Below, piece by piece: positions 45,003 through 57,039 of a stretch of DNA of 64,000 nt. The stretch covers positions 9,042,501-9,106,500 of the forward strand of contig JAPNXP010000001.1 of NCBI GenBank assembly GCA_028753945.1, read 5' to 3'. Positions within the stretch are counted from its first letter, which is position 1. Each line of letters begins with the position of its first letter. This DNA comes from Hexactinellida sp. DTS-2022 (taxonomy: Eukaryota > Porifera > Hexactinellida). The notes under the pieces are model-generated. The model had not been told where the DNA came from, ran no database searches, and saw only the letters and a program-made list of their open reading frames with translations. Position numbers and translations under genes: made by a program.

Positions 45003-45200
45003 TCAATTTACATTCATTTAAATGAATGTAAATTGAGTGAGTGGAGTTTTAGTGGCACTAGTAGGACACTTTTGACGATACATACTCCTATCATCAAAAG
45101 AAACAATTGGAAACGTCATTAAACCACTAATTTACCAATTTGGGAGTTTTTTAGCTGTCTTTGCCTCACAAAATTGTTTTTTCTCGATATTAGGCTCTTA
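45003..45200. repeat. inverted terminal unit and 34-bp palindrome of the satellite
   Basis: A perfect 34-bp palindrome (45003-45036, centre TTT/AAA) joins the last forward unit to a single unit in reverse orientation, which continues to about 45200. The two form a head-to-head foldback with arms near 190 bp. Confidence 0.85.
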
Positions 45201-45224
45201 AGTACACACCTTATCCAGAAAACT

Positions 45225-46090
45225 ATTTAGCTTTTTGAATAGTTATGGCGAATTTTATTCACAAGCCAGATGAGAGTCAATTCACCCGCAGTTTGAGAGA
45301 ATTGCTATACCCTCATCCTGTCGTGTCTGCGCAGAATCCTGTATTTCCTGTATTTCGAAGTTCACAATTTCGACGTTCACAATTTCGACCCCATTTTTCC
45401 AAGATTTCGAGTGTGGTGAAAAGCAAAGGTAATTTTGGATAATTGTATTGAGTGTATATGTCTGAAACAGACATGTCTATAACAGACATGTCCATAATTA
45501 ACAAGTATTCCGAACACGAATTTCGCGTTTATAAATTTTTAATATGAATATTTGTTGTTGTTGAATACTATTTACCTTTTTGAATAATTATGGCGAATTG
45601 TATTGCAGAGCCAGATGACATCGACGATTTATCTAAATATCAATTGGAGGATATTTTGGAAGATTGGGACCCAGAGCCAGAGGTTTGTTATATTCATGGC
45701 TGGCTGATAAGATTCATATTAAGAGCCTAATATTGAGAAAAACCAATTTTTTGTGGAATGACCTTCAAAAACTCCCAAATTGATAGATTAATGGTTTAAT
45801 TAATTAATTTTAACACTAGTACTATCCGTGAGAGCAGTATTGAAGATCATATTAGGATCACTCATCAAGAGAAGCAACTACATTACTCACTCCTCGCTTA
45901 CACAATTCATTCTGGAATACACTTCCATATGAAGACCAAGTACCGTGATATCTGGTATGTATATGATGGAATGGAAAGGCCGAAATTAAAGCAAGCTGAA
46001 AGGATAATCCATGATAGTTCTCAAGGTCGAATAAACTGCGTCTTTTACGTATTGACCTCTCAAACACTATCCACTTGAAAACGATTTTGA
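45225..46090 (+). pseudogene. remnants of an unidentified transposon-type gene
   Basis: Two diverged direct copies of a start region lie at about 45225-45290 and 45567-45620 (ATGGCGAATT...AGCCAGATGA). A + strand frame at about 45850-46075 reads HYSLLAYTIHSGIHFHMKTK then WYVYDGMERPK. This His...Tyr/Asp-Gly pattern resembles the C-terminal part of cysteine-protease-like proteins encoded by some animal transposons. The frame is short and isolated. I cannot name the family; protease kinship is inference. Confidence 0.35.
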
Positions 46091-47059
46091 CAATGTGAGA
46101 CAATAAAAATACTATTATTTGATTTTTGTTACTATAAGTATTCTTTGTTTTAGTGATCAATTAAAACAGTTGAGCTAAACTTGTACACGATTAACTTGTT
46201 GCATGAAACATTTTTCCATCGTGGGACTTAAAATCATATCATGTAAGTTGAGTTTTGTACGCAACATTGTGAACTCTAATTTACCTTGAATACTGAATAG
46301 AAGAAATGTTGGTAACTAGATTGATTGCCTTCTCCATATCGTGAGGCACTGGTAGATACAAAAACTACTTTTATGATGATGTGATAATTCGATTTAATTT
46401 TCTGAGTAATTCACATTTATATAAAAATATCTAATTAATAAGTACGTAGATATATACACACACACACACACACACCAAAACTTCATTAAATTTCACCAAA
46501 AATATACAAAATTGCACGAAAAAATATTAATGCGACTTTGTTGGAATATGTTTAACTTAAGTAGCAATCATCATTATTGTGATTATATATTATATTTCAC
46601 CAAAACATTTCGATCGCAAATAGAAACCTTAAACTTCACGATATGACTAATCAATAAAAATAGAGGGGGGACAGATTTTGTAGGGGGGGACAGTTTTTGA
46701 CATGGACCATGGATATTTGTCAAAAAGTGTCCCCCCGGACAAGTTTTGTAGGGGGGACAGTTTTGTCAAAACAGTCCCATCTCATGATAGTATAATGAAT
46801 AATGAATTAAATTTCAACAAATTAAAAATTCGATTCATTTGTGAGGTGGAAAACTGAATAGAGAAATAGATTTTCAACTAAGAATTTAGATGAACAGTTA
46901 TGCATAGATATTTAAACTTTTAGAGTATTAAGGGAGTGATGTAATGCAGCGATCTTATTGTTATTAGCAGGTAACCACAATAAATGCACTAGTAATTTAG
47001 TTGAGTAGAATCAGTAGATTAGTTGTGGTGAATTTACAGCTTTAATTTTTATTTTTTTA
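46091..47059. other. AT-rich region with a CA microsatellite and a short palindromic repeat
   Basis: A (CA)n tract lies at about 46456-46475. Near 46665-46770 GGGGGACAG copies and a mirrored TTTTTGACA / TGTCAAAAA pair around CATGGACCATGG suggest a small MITE. No gene. Confidence 0.5.
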
Positions 47060-48507
47060 TTTTTACTGTGCCGACTATACTATAGTATAGTGGCCCAGTA
47101 TTAGAATCACTGCCTTTATTATTATTACTGTGCCGACTATACTATAGTATAGTGGCCCAGTATTAGAATCACTGCCTTTATTATTTTTATTATTATTTTT
47201 TTTTTCTCCGTAGACGGTGCCCTGGCCACAGCTTTATAGTTGATGGGCTTAAACTTTGCATGTAGGTGCGATGGGACCGTCTAATTTGCACCTGGGGTAA
47301 CGATTTCTGATTAAGAAATTTTTGACACATCTTTAACACCTTTCAAATTTTGTCTGGTCCATAACTCAAAATATGTTTTACTAAACCCCCAAATTTTATT
47401 TCACATTTGGATTCACCATAAAATTCTGCGTCCGATGGGAGAGGAATATTTTCAAAAATATGTTTAATTTCTGCCATAAATGGGGTTTGAAATTTCTTTG
47501 TTTACTCACACTTCAATTTCAGTAAAAGTGTTAAATCTAATTCTATTGTTTCAACTTGTAATAATTATATTGATTTAACTTGTTAAATCTTACTCTATTG
47601 TTTCAACTTGAGATAAATATATTGATTCAACTTAAAAATTCCAGCTAACTTCTATTTAATTGTAGTATTACCATACAATGGATTAAATAAAATATAATAA
47701 TATAAGGAATTTGTTGACTAAACTCAAATCACCGTGGATAACATTGCTAAAATAAATAACTAATAATTTAATTTATTATCAATAAGTAATGAATGAATGG
47801 CATTAAACTAAAGATGGTTTATGATAGAACCGTTAAGATTTTACATACCACAACAACGACAGATTATGTGATTATATTTACTTCTGCGTTAATATTATTG
47901 CACTGTTAATATACTGACGTAATTAATTATAATTAATTCAGTCAGTATATGACTTATATAGATGCTCCCAATTTGTTTATTAGGGGTTATCGAGTGTGCG
48001 GAATTGAAATTTGATGGACAAATTAATTTATTTATTATTTATGACAAAATAATTAAACTTAATAAATATAAGTTGACATTGAAATTGGTGTTAAATTATA
48101 AATAATATTAATAATTATATATACTAATTAATTAAATATCATAAATCTCAGAGATCATAGAAGATAGAAACAAACTTTCAATTTATCAATTGGTCCTTAT
48201 GGCACGTGCCACCTATACAAGTGGGTCTTGACATCTTGAGGTGATGATGACATCGTTAAAAAAATGTGTTTTTACAATTTTGTTAATTCGATATTAAAAA
48301 TGGGTTAGTTCATGTTGGGTGATGACCCAACACTCACATAAAAAATGCTGAGTCATCAGTTGTTATATTCTACTCAAACTTGAATATCGCTAAAAGGAAG
48401 TGAACTAAAACGAAACTTCCACCACTCTAAGGGTCGATGCCTTCTGTAACACCTTTTTGAAATGATTTAACACCTTTATAGTGATGATGACTTGGCGAAA
48501 AAAAAAT

Positions 48508-48620
48508 CCAAAATTGCATCCTGTGCCGACAGCATGTTCCATTGGAGGCACTATCAATAAACCACCAACAAAATATAGTGCCACCCAAGGAACATGCGTC
48601 GGCACAGGATGCAATTTTGT
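48508..48620. repeat. long hairpin, copy 6
   Basis: Arms carry the paired GCATCCTG/CAGGATGC variant. The right arm is cut by GTTTTTACTGTGCC, the start of the next minisatellite. Confidence 0.8.
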
Positions 48621-49754
48621 TTTTACTGTGCCGACTATACTATAGTATAGTGGCCCAGTATTAGAATCACTGCCTTTATTTTTATTTTTTCTCCGTAGAC
48701 GGTGCCCTGGCCACACCTTTATACATAGAGAGCTGAAACTTGGCATGTAGGTCCGATGGGACCGTCTAATTTGCACCTGGGGTTACGAATTTTGATCAAA
48801 TAATTTTAACACCTATTTAAACTAGTTATGGCTCATAAAATGAAATAATTATTTTTGAGCTTGATAAATTTTACATGTACGGATAGAGAATTAAATTCTA
48901 CACCTTTTCACAGTGCACGAATTTTGAAATTGGGTTTCGTTTGTGCCACAATTAAGTTGCAAGTGTCCTTTGTTTACTAACACTTCAGTTCAATTGAAAG
49001 TGTTAAATCTAATTCCATTGTTTCAACTTGTAATAATTATATTGATTCAACCTGTGAGATCTAGTAGGCTTCTATTTTCTAATTGAAACCTAAGATTTTA
49101 CATTCCACAACAACGACAGATTAAGTGATTATATTTATTTCTGCGAGAATATTCTTGCACAATTAATGTACTGACGTAATATATTATAATTCATTCATTC
49201 TGTATTTAACTTATAGAGACGGTTCCAATTAGATTATTGGGGTTATCGAGTGCGTGGAATTCAAATATTATAGTGAAATTCAATTTAAATTATTATTAAT
49301 TGCAAATATTTGAACTTAATTTATTTTGCTGTATATAATAATGGTGTTAAATAATTAATACATTAAATAAATTTTTATACTAATTAATTAAATATCATAA
49401 ATCTCAGAGATCATAGAAGATAGAAACAAACTTCCAATTTATCAATTGGTCCTTATGGCACGTGCCACCTCTACAAATGGGTCTTGACACCTTGAGGTGA
49501 TGATGACATCGCTAAAAAAATGTGTTTTTACAATTTTGTCAATTCGATATTTAAAATGGGTTAGTTGATGTTGGGTGATGACCCAACACTCACATAAAAA
49601 ATGCTGAGTCATCAGCTATTATATTCTACTCAAACTTGAATATCTCTAAAATGAAGTAAACTAAATGGAAACTTCCACCACTCTAAGGGTCGATGCCTTG
49701 TGTAACACCTTTTTGAAATAATTTGACACCTTCATAGTGATGATGACATGGCGA

Positions 49755-49880
49755 AAAAAAATCCAAAATTGCAGCATGTGCCGACAGCATGTTCCTTTGG
49801 AGGCACTATCAATAAGCCACCACCAAAATATAGTGCCACCAAAGGAACATGCGTCGGCACAGGCTGCAATTTTGGATTTT
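49755..49880. repeat. long hairpin, copy 7
   Basis: Arms of about 50 bases: GCAGCATG left against CAGGCTGC right, a single mismatch. Followed directly by a minisatellite unit. Confidence 0.8.
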
Positions 49881-51249
49881 TTTACTGTGCCGACTATACT
49901 ATAGTATAGTGGCCCAGTATTAGAATCACTGCCTTTATTTATATTATTATTATTTCTCCGTAGCAGGTGCCCTGGCCACACCTGTATACATAGAGGGCTG
50001 AAACTTGGCATGTAGATTCGGAGTCGACGTCTAATTTGCACCTGGGGTTACGATTTTGTATTAACAAATTATTGACACATCTTTAACACCTTTCAAAATT
50101 TGTCTGGTCCATAACTCAAAATATGTTTTACTAAACCCCCAAATTTTATTTCACATTTGGATTCACCATAAAATTCTGCGTCTGATGGGAGAGGAATATT
50201 TTCAAAAATATGTTTAATTTCTGCCATAAATGGGGTTTGAAATTTCTTTGTTTACTCGCACTTCAATTTCAGTGAAAGTGTTAAATCTAATTCTATTGTT
50301 TCAACTTGTAATAATTATATTGATTTAACTTGTTAAATCTTACTCTCTTGTTTCAACTTGAGATAAATATATTGATTCAACTTAAAAATTCCAGCTGGCT
50401 TCTATTTAATTGTAGTATTACTATACAATGGAGTAAATAAAATATAATGATATAAGGAATTTGTTGACTAAACTCAAATCACCGTGGATAACATTGCTAA
50501 AATAAATAACTAATAATTTAATTTATTATCAATAAGTAATGAATGAATGGCATTAAACTAAAGATGGTTTATGATAGAACCGTTAAGATTTTACATACCA
50601 CAACAACGACAGATTATGTGATTATATTTACTTCTGCGTTAATATTATTGCACTGTTAATATACTGACGTAATTAATTATAATTAATTCAGTCAGTATAT
50701 GACTTATATAGATGCTCCCAATTTGTTTATTAGGGGTTATCGAGTGTGCGGAATTGAAATTTGATGGACAAATTAATTTATTTATTATTTATGACAAAAT
50801 AATTAAACTTAATAAATATAAGTTGACATTGAAATTGGTGTTAAATTATAAATAATATTAATAATTATATATACTAATTAATTAAATATCATAAATCTCA
50901 GAGATCATAGAAGATAGAAACAAACTTTCAATTTATCAATTGGTCCTTATGGCACGTGCCACCTATACAAGTGGGTCTTGACATCTTGAGGTGATGATGA
51001 CATCGTTAAAAAAATGTGTTTTTACAATTTTGTTAATTCGATATTAAAAATGGGTTAGTTCATGTTGGGTGATGACCCAACACTCACATAAAAAATGCTG
51101 AGTCATCAGTTGTTATATTCTACTCAAACTTGAATATCGCTAAAAGGAAGTGAACTAAAACGAAACTTCCACCACTCTAAGGGTCGATGCCTTCTGTAAC
51201 ACCTTTTTGAAATGATTTAACACCTTTATAGTGATGATGACTTGGCGAA

Positions 51250-51380
51250 AAAAAAATCCAAAATTGCATCCTGTGACGACAGCATGTTCCATTGGAGGCA
51301 CTATCAATAAACCACCAACAAAATATAGTGCCACCCAAAGAACATGCGTCGGCACAGGATGCAATTTTGGATTTTTTTTT
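51250..51380. repeat. long hairpin, copy 8
   Basis: Paired GCATCCTG/CAGGATGC variant with one extra left-arm change (GACGAC). Flanked by A- and T-runs. Confidence 0.8.
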
Positions 51381-52091
51381 TTTTTTCTCCGTAGACGGTG
51401 CCCTGGCCTGAGCTTTATAGTTGATGGGCTGAAACTTGGCATGTAGGTGCGATGGGACCGTCTAATTTGCACCTGGGGTTACGATTTTTGATTAACAAAT
51501 TTTTGACACATCTTTAACACCTTTCAAAATTTGTCTGGTCCATAACACAAAATATGTTTTACTAAACCCCAAAATTTTATTTCACATTTGGATTCACCAT
51601 AAAATTCTGCGTCTGATGGGAGAAGAAAACTTTCAATAAAGAGTTTTATTTCTGCCATAAATGGGGGTTGAAATTTCTTTGTTTACTCACACTTCAGTTT
51701 CAGTATAACTGTTAAATCTAATTCCATTGTTTCAACTTGTAATAATTATATTGATTTAACTTGTTAAATCTTACTCTATTGATTTAACTTGCGATAATTT
51801 AATTGATTTAACTTATAAATTGCAGCTGGCTTCTATTTAATTTACCATACAATGGATTAAATAAAATAATATAATATAAGGAATTTGTTGACTTAATTCA
51901 ACTCAACCGTGGATAACAATGCTAAGATAAATAACTAATAATATAATTTATTATCAATACATAATGAATGAATGGCATCAAACTCAAGATGGTTTAAGAT
52001 AGAAACAAACTTCAAATTTATCTACCGTTCCTTGTGACTCGGACCAATTAACAAATGCTTCTTCACACCTTGGGCGTTGATGACTTGGCAA

Positions 52092-52220
52092 AAAAAAATC
52101 CAAAATTGCAGCCTGCGCCGACAGCATGTTCCTTTGGAGGCACTATCAATAAACAACCAACAAAATATAGTGCCACCAAAGGAACATGCGTCGGCACAGG
52201 GTGCAATTTTGGATTTTTTT
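52092..52220. repeat. long hairpin, copy 9
   Basis: GCAGCCTGCG left, CAGGGTGC right: two mismatches in the otherwise paired segment. Ends the array. Confidence 0.8.
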
Positions 52221-52371
52221 TTATTCTTTTTTTATTTTTTACATGGATCAGAGGATATCCGAATTATCCCTCCAATTGATAAACGTAAGTGTTTATGCTT
52301 TCTTTTGTTCTATTATTATATGTACGTATAAATACGCATTCTGCGTAATACGTGAGGGTGAGCTCATATAT

Positions 52372-52508
52372 CAGGGGCGTAGCACGACTCTGGAAAGTGG
52401 TCCAGCCAAAAGTTAAAGTGGCGCCCAGAACTGGTTATACAATTTAGTTAGGAAAATGATAACTGATCCGGCAATGTCCGGACCAACGGACCGCGTGCTA
52501 CGCCTATG
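52372..52508. mobile_element. short MITE with GGCGTAGCACG ends
   Basis: CAGGGGCGTAGCACG on the left and CGTGCTACGCCTATG on the right are inverted with two mismatches at the tips. Non-coding. Ends resemble those of the nested MITE at 185-358. Confidence 0.6.
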
Positions 52509-52659
52509 ATAAATGGCATGCATTTAGTTTATAAATTCAATGAATTGAATTCGTATCAATAATTTTCAGTTATATACGAATCAATGCATTGGATGCTAAA
52601 ATAGAAATTTTGAAAATTCCAGACTATACAAAGCTGCAGCCAGGAAGTGATAATTACAG

Positions 52660-52692
52660 GAGGAGTAAGGCCGCTATGCGGCCTTACTCCTC
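52660..52692. repeat. perfect 15-bp-arm hairpin
   Basis: GAGGAGTAAGGCCGC and its complement flank a TAT loop. A related GTAAGGCCGCAAAGCGG patch is near 54660. Neighbouring sequence (ATGGTAGAGGATGTTATATA) is inverted near 54595-54620, so both are parts of one dispersed repeat. Confidence 0.75.
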
Positions 52693-53300
52693 ACCCTTGC
52701 TACCATAGAAAATGGTAGAGGATGTTATATACAACCCTTTCTACCATTCTCCATAGTTTTGACATGTTTACCAATAATACCCGTTAGAAGCTAACTTCTT
52801 AGATGAAATTGAATTTTCATTAATTTGTTTACCTATTTGTGTAAACAACAACAACAACAACAACAACAAATACTCATATTAGATTTTTATAAATGCGAAA
52901 TTCGTGTTCAGCATACTTGTTTACCTATAATACCCGTTGAAAGCTAACTTCTAGGTTGATTTTGAATTTTTGATTTTTGAATTTGATAGATAGATTATAG
53001 ATAGATAGATTAACTAATACATGCCGTACTTTGGGTGATCTAGAACAATATTGTTCTAGAAATTATTATGTTGTTGATGGGAAATGGATTCATGATTATG
53101 ATATTCTAACAAAATTCAGATAATTATAATTTTTTTTACAATAAATTCCCAATAAAACTGCTGATGTCGAGCAGCCCAGCTAACTGGTTTTTGAAATCTG
53201 TAACCGTTAACAGATATTAGCAACGGTTACCCGATTTCAGACTTAGTTTAAAATATAGAATATGAGATAATTATAAAATTTCTATTAAATTTATTTTAGG
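52693..53300. other. AT-rich intergenic stretch with repeat fragments
   Basis: A (CAA)n microsatellite lies at about 52845-52870. CTAACTGGTT...AACCGTTAAC near 53180-53230 matches fragments at 9850 and 56040. No gene seen. Confidence 0.5.
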
Positions 53301-53878
53301 CACTCTTCATACGCAATTTGGAGTTGAAAGAAAAGTGCGAGCGGTTGGGCCACCGGAAGAGGAGCCCCCCAACGAGAGCGGTTGGCCACCGGAAGAGGAG
53401 CCCCCCAACGAGAGCGGTTGGGCCACCGGAAGAGGAGCCCCCCAACGAGAGCGGTTGGCCACCGGAAGAGGAGCCCCCCAACGAGAGCGGTTGGGCCACC
53501 GGAAGAGGAGCCCCCTCCGACCCCGGGTATCCTCACAGCGACCGAGAGCCCCCCTCGCGACCGGGTCCTCACGCGACCCGATGCCCCCGGCGATGGGCTG
53601 CTCGCCATAGAATTACACACCGCCAGCGATCGCCGCCCCGCGAGGACATATTGTCAACTGCCACAACCTATCATCCATTATTATCGGGGATAATGACTCC
53701 AGCTCCACCCTCGCTGCTAGTCGCCGCCGCCACTACCCACCTCAATATGCAAACCCCGCTCCTCAGTAACATTCCCACCATGGATGACACCGGGGGGCCC
53801 CCCCCACCCGCCCCCTCTAGTATAGCTAGTATAGCTAGTATAGCTAGTATAGTATATGCAATATATTATAATATATAG
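53300..53878 (+). other. GC-rich minisatellite with an open frame of doubtful coding status
   Basis: Five tandem units of alternately 36 and 37 bp (GAGCGGTTGG(G)CCACCGGAAG...) occupy about 53336-53517. An acceptor-like TTTATTTTAG precedes the segment at 53300 and a + strand frame runs from about 53318 to 53878. The frame lacks an ATG near its start. Alternating unit lengths shift the frame, so the translated repeat is not a conserved peptide. The rest (Pro/Ala/Ile-rich, ending in a TAGTATAGC microsatellite) resembles no family I know. GC content is exon-like, so a real exon cannot be excluded. Confidence 0.4.
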
Positions 53879-53906
53879 TATTTCGGCAATGTGCTTTTAG
53901 TATAGC

Positions 53907-54098
53907 TGTCACGAAATATTCCGTCCGGGGTAAATTTGGTCCGGCCGGACCGAAAAATAGCCCGGACCAAAAACATCTGAAATAATTAGTCCGGCCGGAC
54001 ATTTTGCAAATCCGGACCAAAAATGTCTGAAATATTCGGTCCGGGAAATTTTATGTCCGGCCGGACCAAATTTACCCCGGACCGAATATTTCGTGACA
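53907..54098. mobile_element. palindromic MITE with TGTCACGAAATATT ends
   Basis: Ends TGTCACGAAATATTC and GAATATTTCGTGACA are inverted; the GGTCCGGCCGGACC palindrome and related GTCCGGCCGGAC recur inside. TAGC flanks both sides (53903-53906, 54099-54102), a possible target duplication. 192 bp, almost wholly self-complementary. Confidence 0.75.
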
Positions 54099-54102
54099 TA
54101 GC

Positions 54103-54829
54103 ATCAACAAAGGGAAAATTCCCAAAATACTCAAGTTTTTTCAAAATATCCAAATACACTCAAGTTTTTCATAATAATTCCAATTCTGCTCAAGTTTTTT
54201 CAATAAAAAACTTTGAGCAGATTTTTTCTATAATCAATTATCAAAATCAATAATATTTTTTTCTATAATCAATAATAATTAGATTCTTAGTACAGTAGAT
54301 GTCGGATATAAACAAACCCAGGCTTTCATTCAGGCAAATTTCTTCGCGCCTAGATCAAGTTTGATCTCGCTCACACGAGCCTAAAATATTCAATTTGCAA
54401 TTTGTATCTATAGGAGCATCTCTCGAGTTTCGATCGCCTAGAAATTTTTCTATAAAAATTACGCAGCTGGAGGCGCCTCGCGCACACCTAGATGAAACCC
54501 TGAGCACACCGGTTATAAGAAAAATTCAAAATCAACCTAGAAGCTAGCTTTCAACGGCTATTTTAGGTAAACAAGTTAAAACTATGGAAATTGGTAGAAA
54601 GGGATATATAACATCCTCCATGGTGGCTTTCTCCCATTTCCCATGGAGAAAGAGCGATAAGTAAGGCCGCAAAGCGGTCGGTAACTTGAGGGGCGTACCA
54701 CCGCTCCGTCGCGAAGCAGGGACGTCACTAAGGGGAGTGCATAGGGAGGAAATACCCCAAGTAAAAACATTTTGTAACTATTTCATTGCTCTAATCAATT
54801 GAATTCAATTTAATGAGTTCTGTTGTATG
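54103..54829. other. AT-rich stretch with element fragments
   Basis: CAGTAGATGTCGGATATAAAC near 54294 resembles the left end of the MITE at 55971 but no matching right end is clear. The block at about 54500-54690 is an inverted relative of 52680-52940. No gene. Confidence 0.45.
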
Positions 54830-55970
54830 AGATTCTTACTACTTTGTATACAAGGACCATGGATGTTACATTGCTATGAGATTCTTACTACCATGCGATT
54901 TCTACTACCATTGTTATTCTTTCTCACCTGTTTTCTCAATATCTATTCTCAATATAATTACGTGTTAACCACATGAATAACCAATTTAGAAAGGAATAAC
55001 AAGAGTTTGATATTGAGGTGAATTTATTCCATTTCAATATCTCAATTTGCTAATATACGTACGTATAATTATTACTACAATATTTGTTCTTATTGTACAG
55101 TATCAATTTATATTTTAAAATCGTTCGTTATGTGCATTTGTAACTGTTTGTTTATTTTCAACTGTGTACATAGATCGGCTAAGAAATGAGAACACTTTAA
55201 AAATTTAATAGAATAATATTTTATATCCAAAAACCAAAATATTTTTAGGTAATTTTTTCCCAAAAAATTTTAAAATGTGAATCTATAATTAAAATGTTAA
55301 AAAATGTTCGTATAAAGTTGTCTTCAATAGCTATACATGAATTTACCAATTATACATGGCCTAGGACACAATACTTTGACATTATGCAATCATATATACT
55401 CACTTTATCGGAATTAAAAGATTATCATAAGATCTTCAAGTTGACAATCGTGCAACTACCGCTTATGGACCTCAAGGGAATGACCACAACAAAATTATTA
55501 ATTAATTGAGAATTGATTATTGTCCAATTTCTTCGAGAATTAGAAATTTAGACAATTAATATCGCTAGCTATCTACGTACTAGGAAAAAAGTTTATAGCT
55601 GAAGCTGGTATAGAGTTACATAAAATGTTATACCCTCCAGTATGTATTATCAGTAAACAGTAAATAAAAACGTGACACTGGTTATAGTTCGTTCTACCTG
55701 ATATTGGAAGCAAATTCTATTTTCTCTTGCCCCTTCGATATTTCTATTCGAAATATGAATAAAACACTGTAGCAAATGAAGAAAATACTTGCTGTATACT
55801 ACTTCCTCTAACCTATAGTGAGTCATTAGTGACAAATATCAAAATGCAACCTACTTGATTATTAAATCCAGCATTATCGGCAATGTTTATTCCACTCGCC
55901 CAGAGTCTATTGAACCACATGGGAACTGTTTTTTTCTAGCAATATCTGCTGTATTCGGAAAAATACACTA

Positions 55971-56428
55971 CAGTAGATGCCGGTTATAAGAAGATCGTCG
56001 GGAACTGCATATCAAGGCTGGATTCGGTAAACCGTTGCTAATATCGGTTAGTGGTTACAGATCTCGTTAGCCAGTTTTCCGGTCTGTTGAAAATCAGTAG
56101 TATTAGTTGGAAATTATTGAATAAATAATTAAAATTATCTGAATTGTGTTAGAAAATGATATCATAAATCCATTTTCCATCACGGTATCACCGCATAATA
56201 TATTTTATTTTATTTTAAATGTATCAATTAATGTAGTAATTTTGCGTAATACTTTTTAAAGTCGAGTCTTATTCAGTAGTATAATCTGGATTTTCTAAAG
56301 GATTAGTTGTATTGAGTAGCATGGGCGGTTAACCGGTTAACCATGTCGATAAATCGAATCGCAACCGGAGCCTATGTAAGAACGGTTAATGTTCTTATAA
56401 CCTGAGTTCTTATATCCAGCATCTACTA
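55971..56428. mobile_element. MITE with CAGTAGATGC ends inside family A
   Basis: CAGTAGATGCCGGTTATAAGAA-type left end and TTCTTATATCCAGCATCTACTA right end are imperfectly inverted, with TA on both flanks. The interior holds a CCGTTGCTAATATCGGTTA patch related to sequence near 9900 and 53200. Confidence 0.65.
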
Positions 56429-57039
56429 TATATAAAGAAATACAGATTCATTGGAATACATGGAGCTGGATTTATTTGCCTTACTTGGAAGTCAAGTTAG
56501 TGGACACTCACCATAGAGTCACCACAGAATATCTTCAGAATTCTCAAATGAATTCTGGTCAGATTTTGGCAACCGATGTACAATTAGTGGATGATTCGTG
56601 CTAATTATCATTTAAATATAATGAACACGTGGAGAAAACACCAGCCAAGCAATATAGTTAGCAAATTTTGATCACCATTTTCAGCCTGTTGCTGAACTCA
56701 TAAATGGTCGTTAGCCTTCATATTTTACGAATTAGAGTTTTAGCAATGTATGTATTTGCAATTTATAATTTAGTTAGTAACTAAATAATACTAATTCTAT
56801 TAGCAAATGGAATTTATTCCATTACAATATCACAATCAAACTCTTGTTATTCCTTTCTAAATTGGTTATTCATGTGGTTAACACGTAATTATATTGAGAA
56901 TAGATATTGAGAAAACAGGTGAGAAAGAATAACAATGGTAGTAGAAATCTCATGGTAGTAAGAATGGGGAAGCTGCATTTGTCCGAATCGATGAGTTGTC
57001 GTTTGTCCGAATTCGTGAGTTGTCGTTTGTCCGAATCGC

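Larger units (their letters stand above)
47060..52225. repeat. hairpin-unit family, tandem array 2 (four units)
   Basis: Bodies start near 47205, 48690, 49960 and 51387; each ends in a hairpin: 48508-48620, 49755-49880, 51250-51380 and 52092-52220. Palindromic minisatellite copies precede the bodies at 47065-47195, 48625-48680 and 49884-49945. Stretches of about 47700-48600 and 50450-51350 are almost identical, pointing to recent unit duplication or conversion. No coding frame. Confidence 0.75.
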
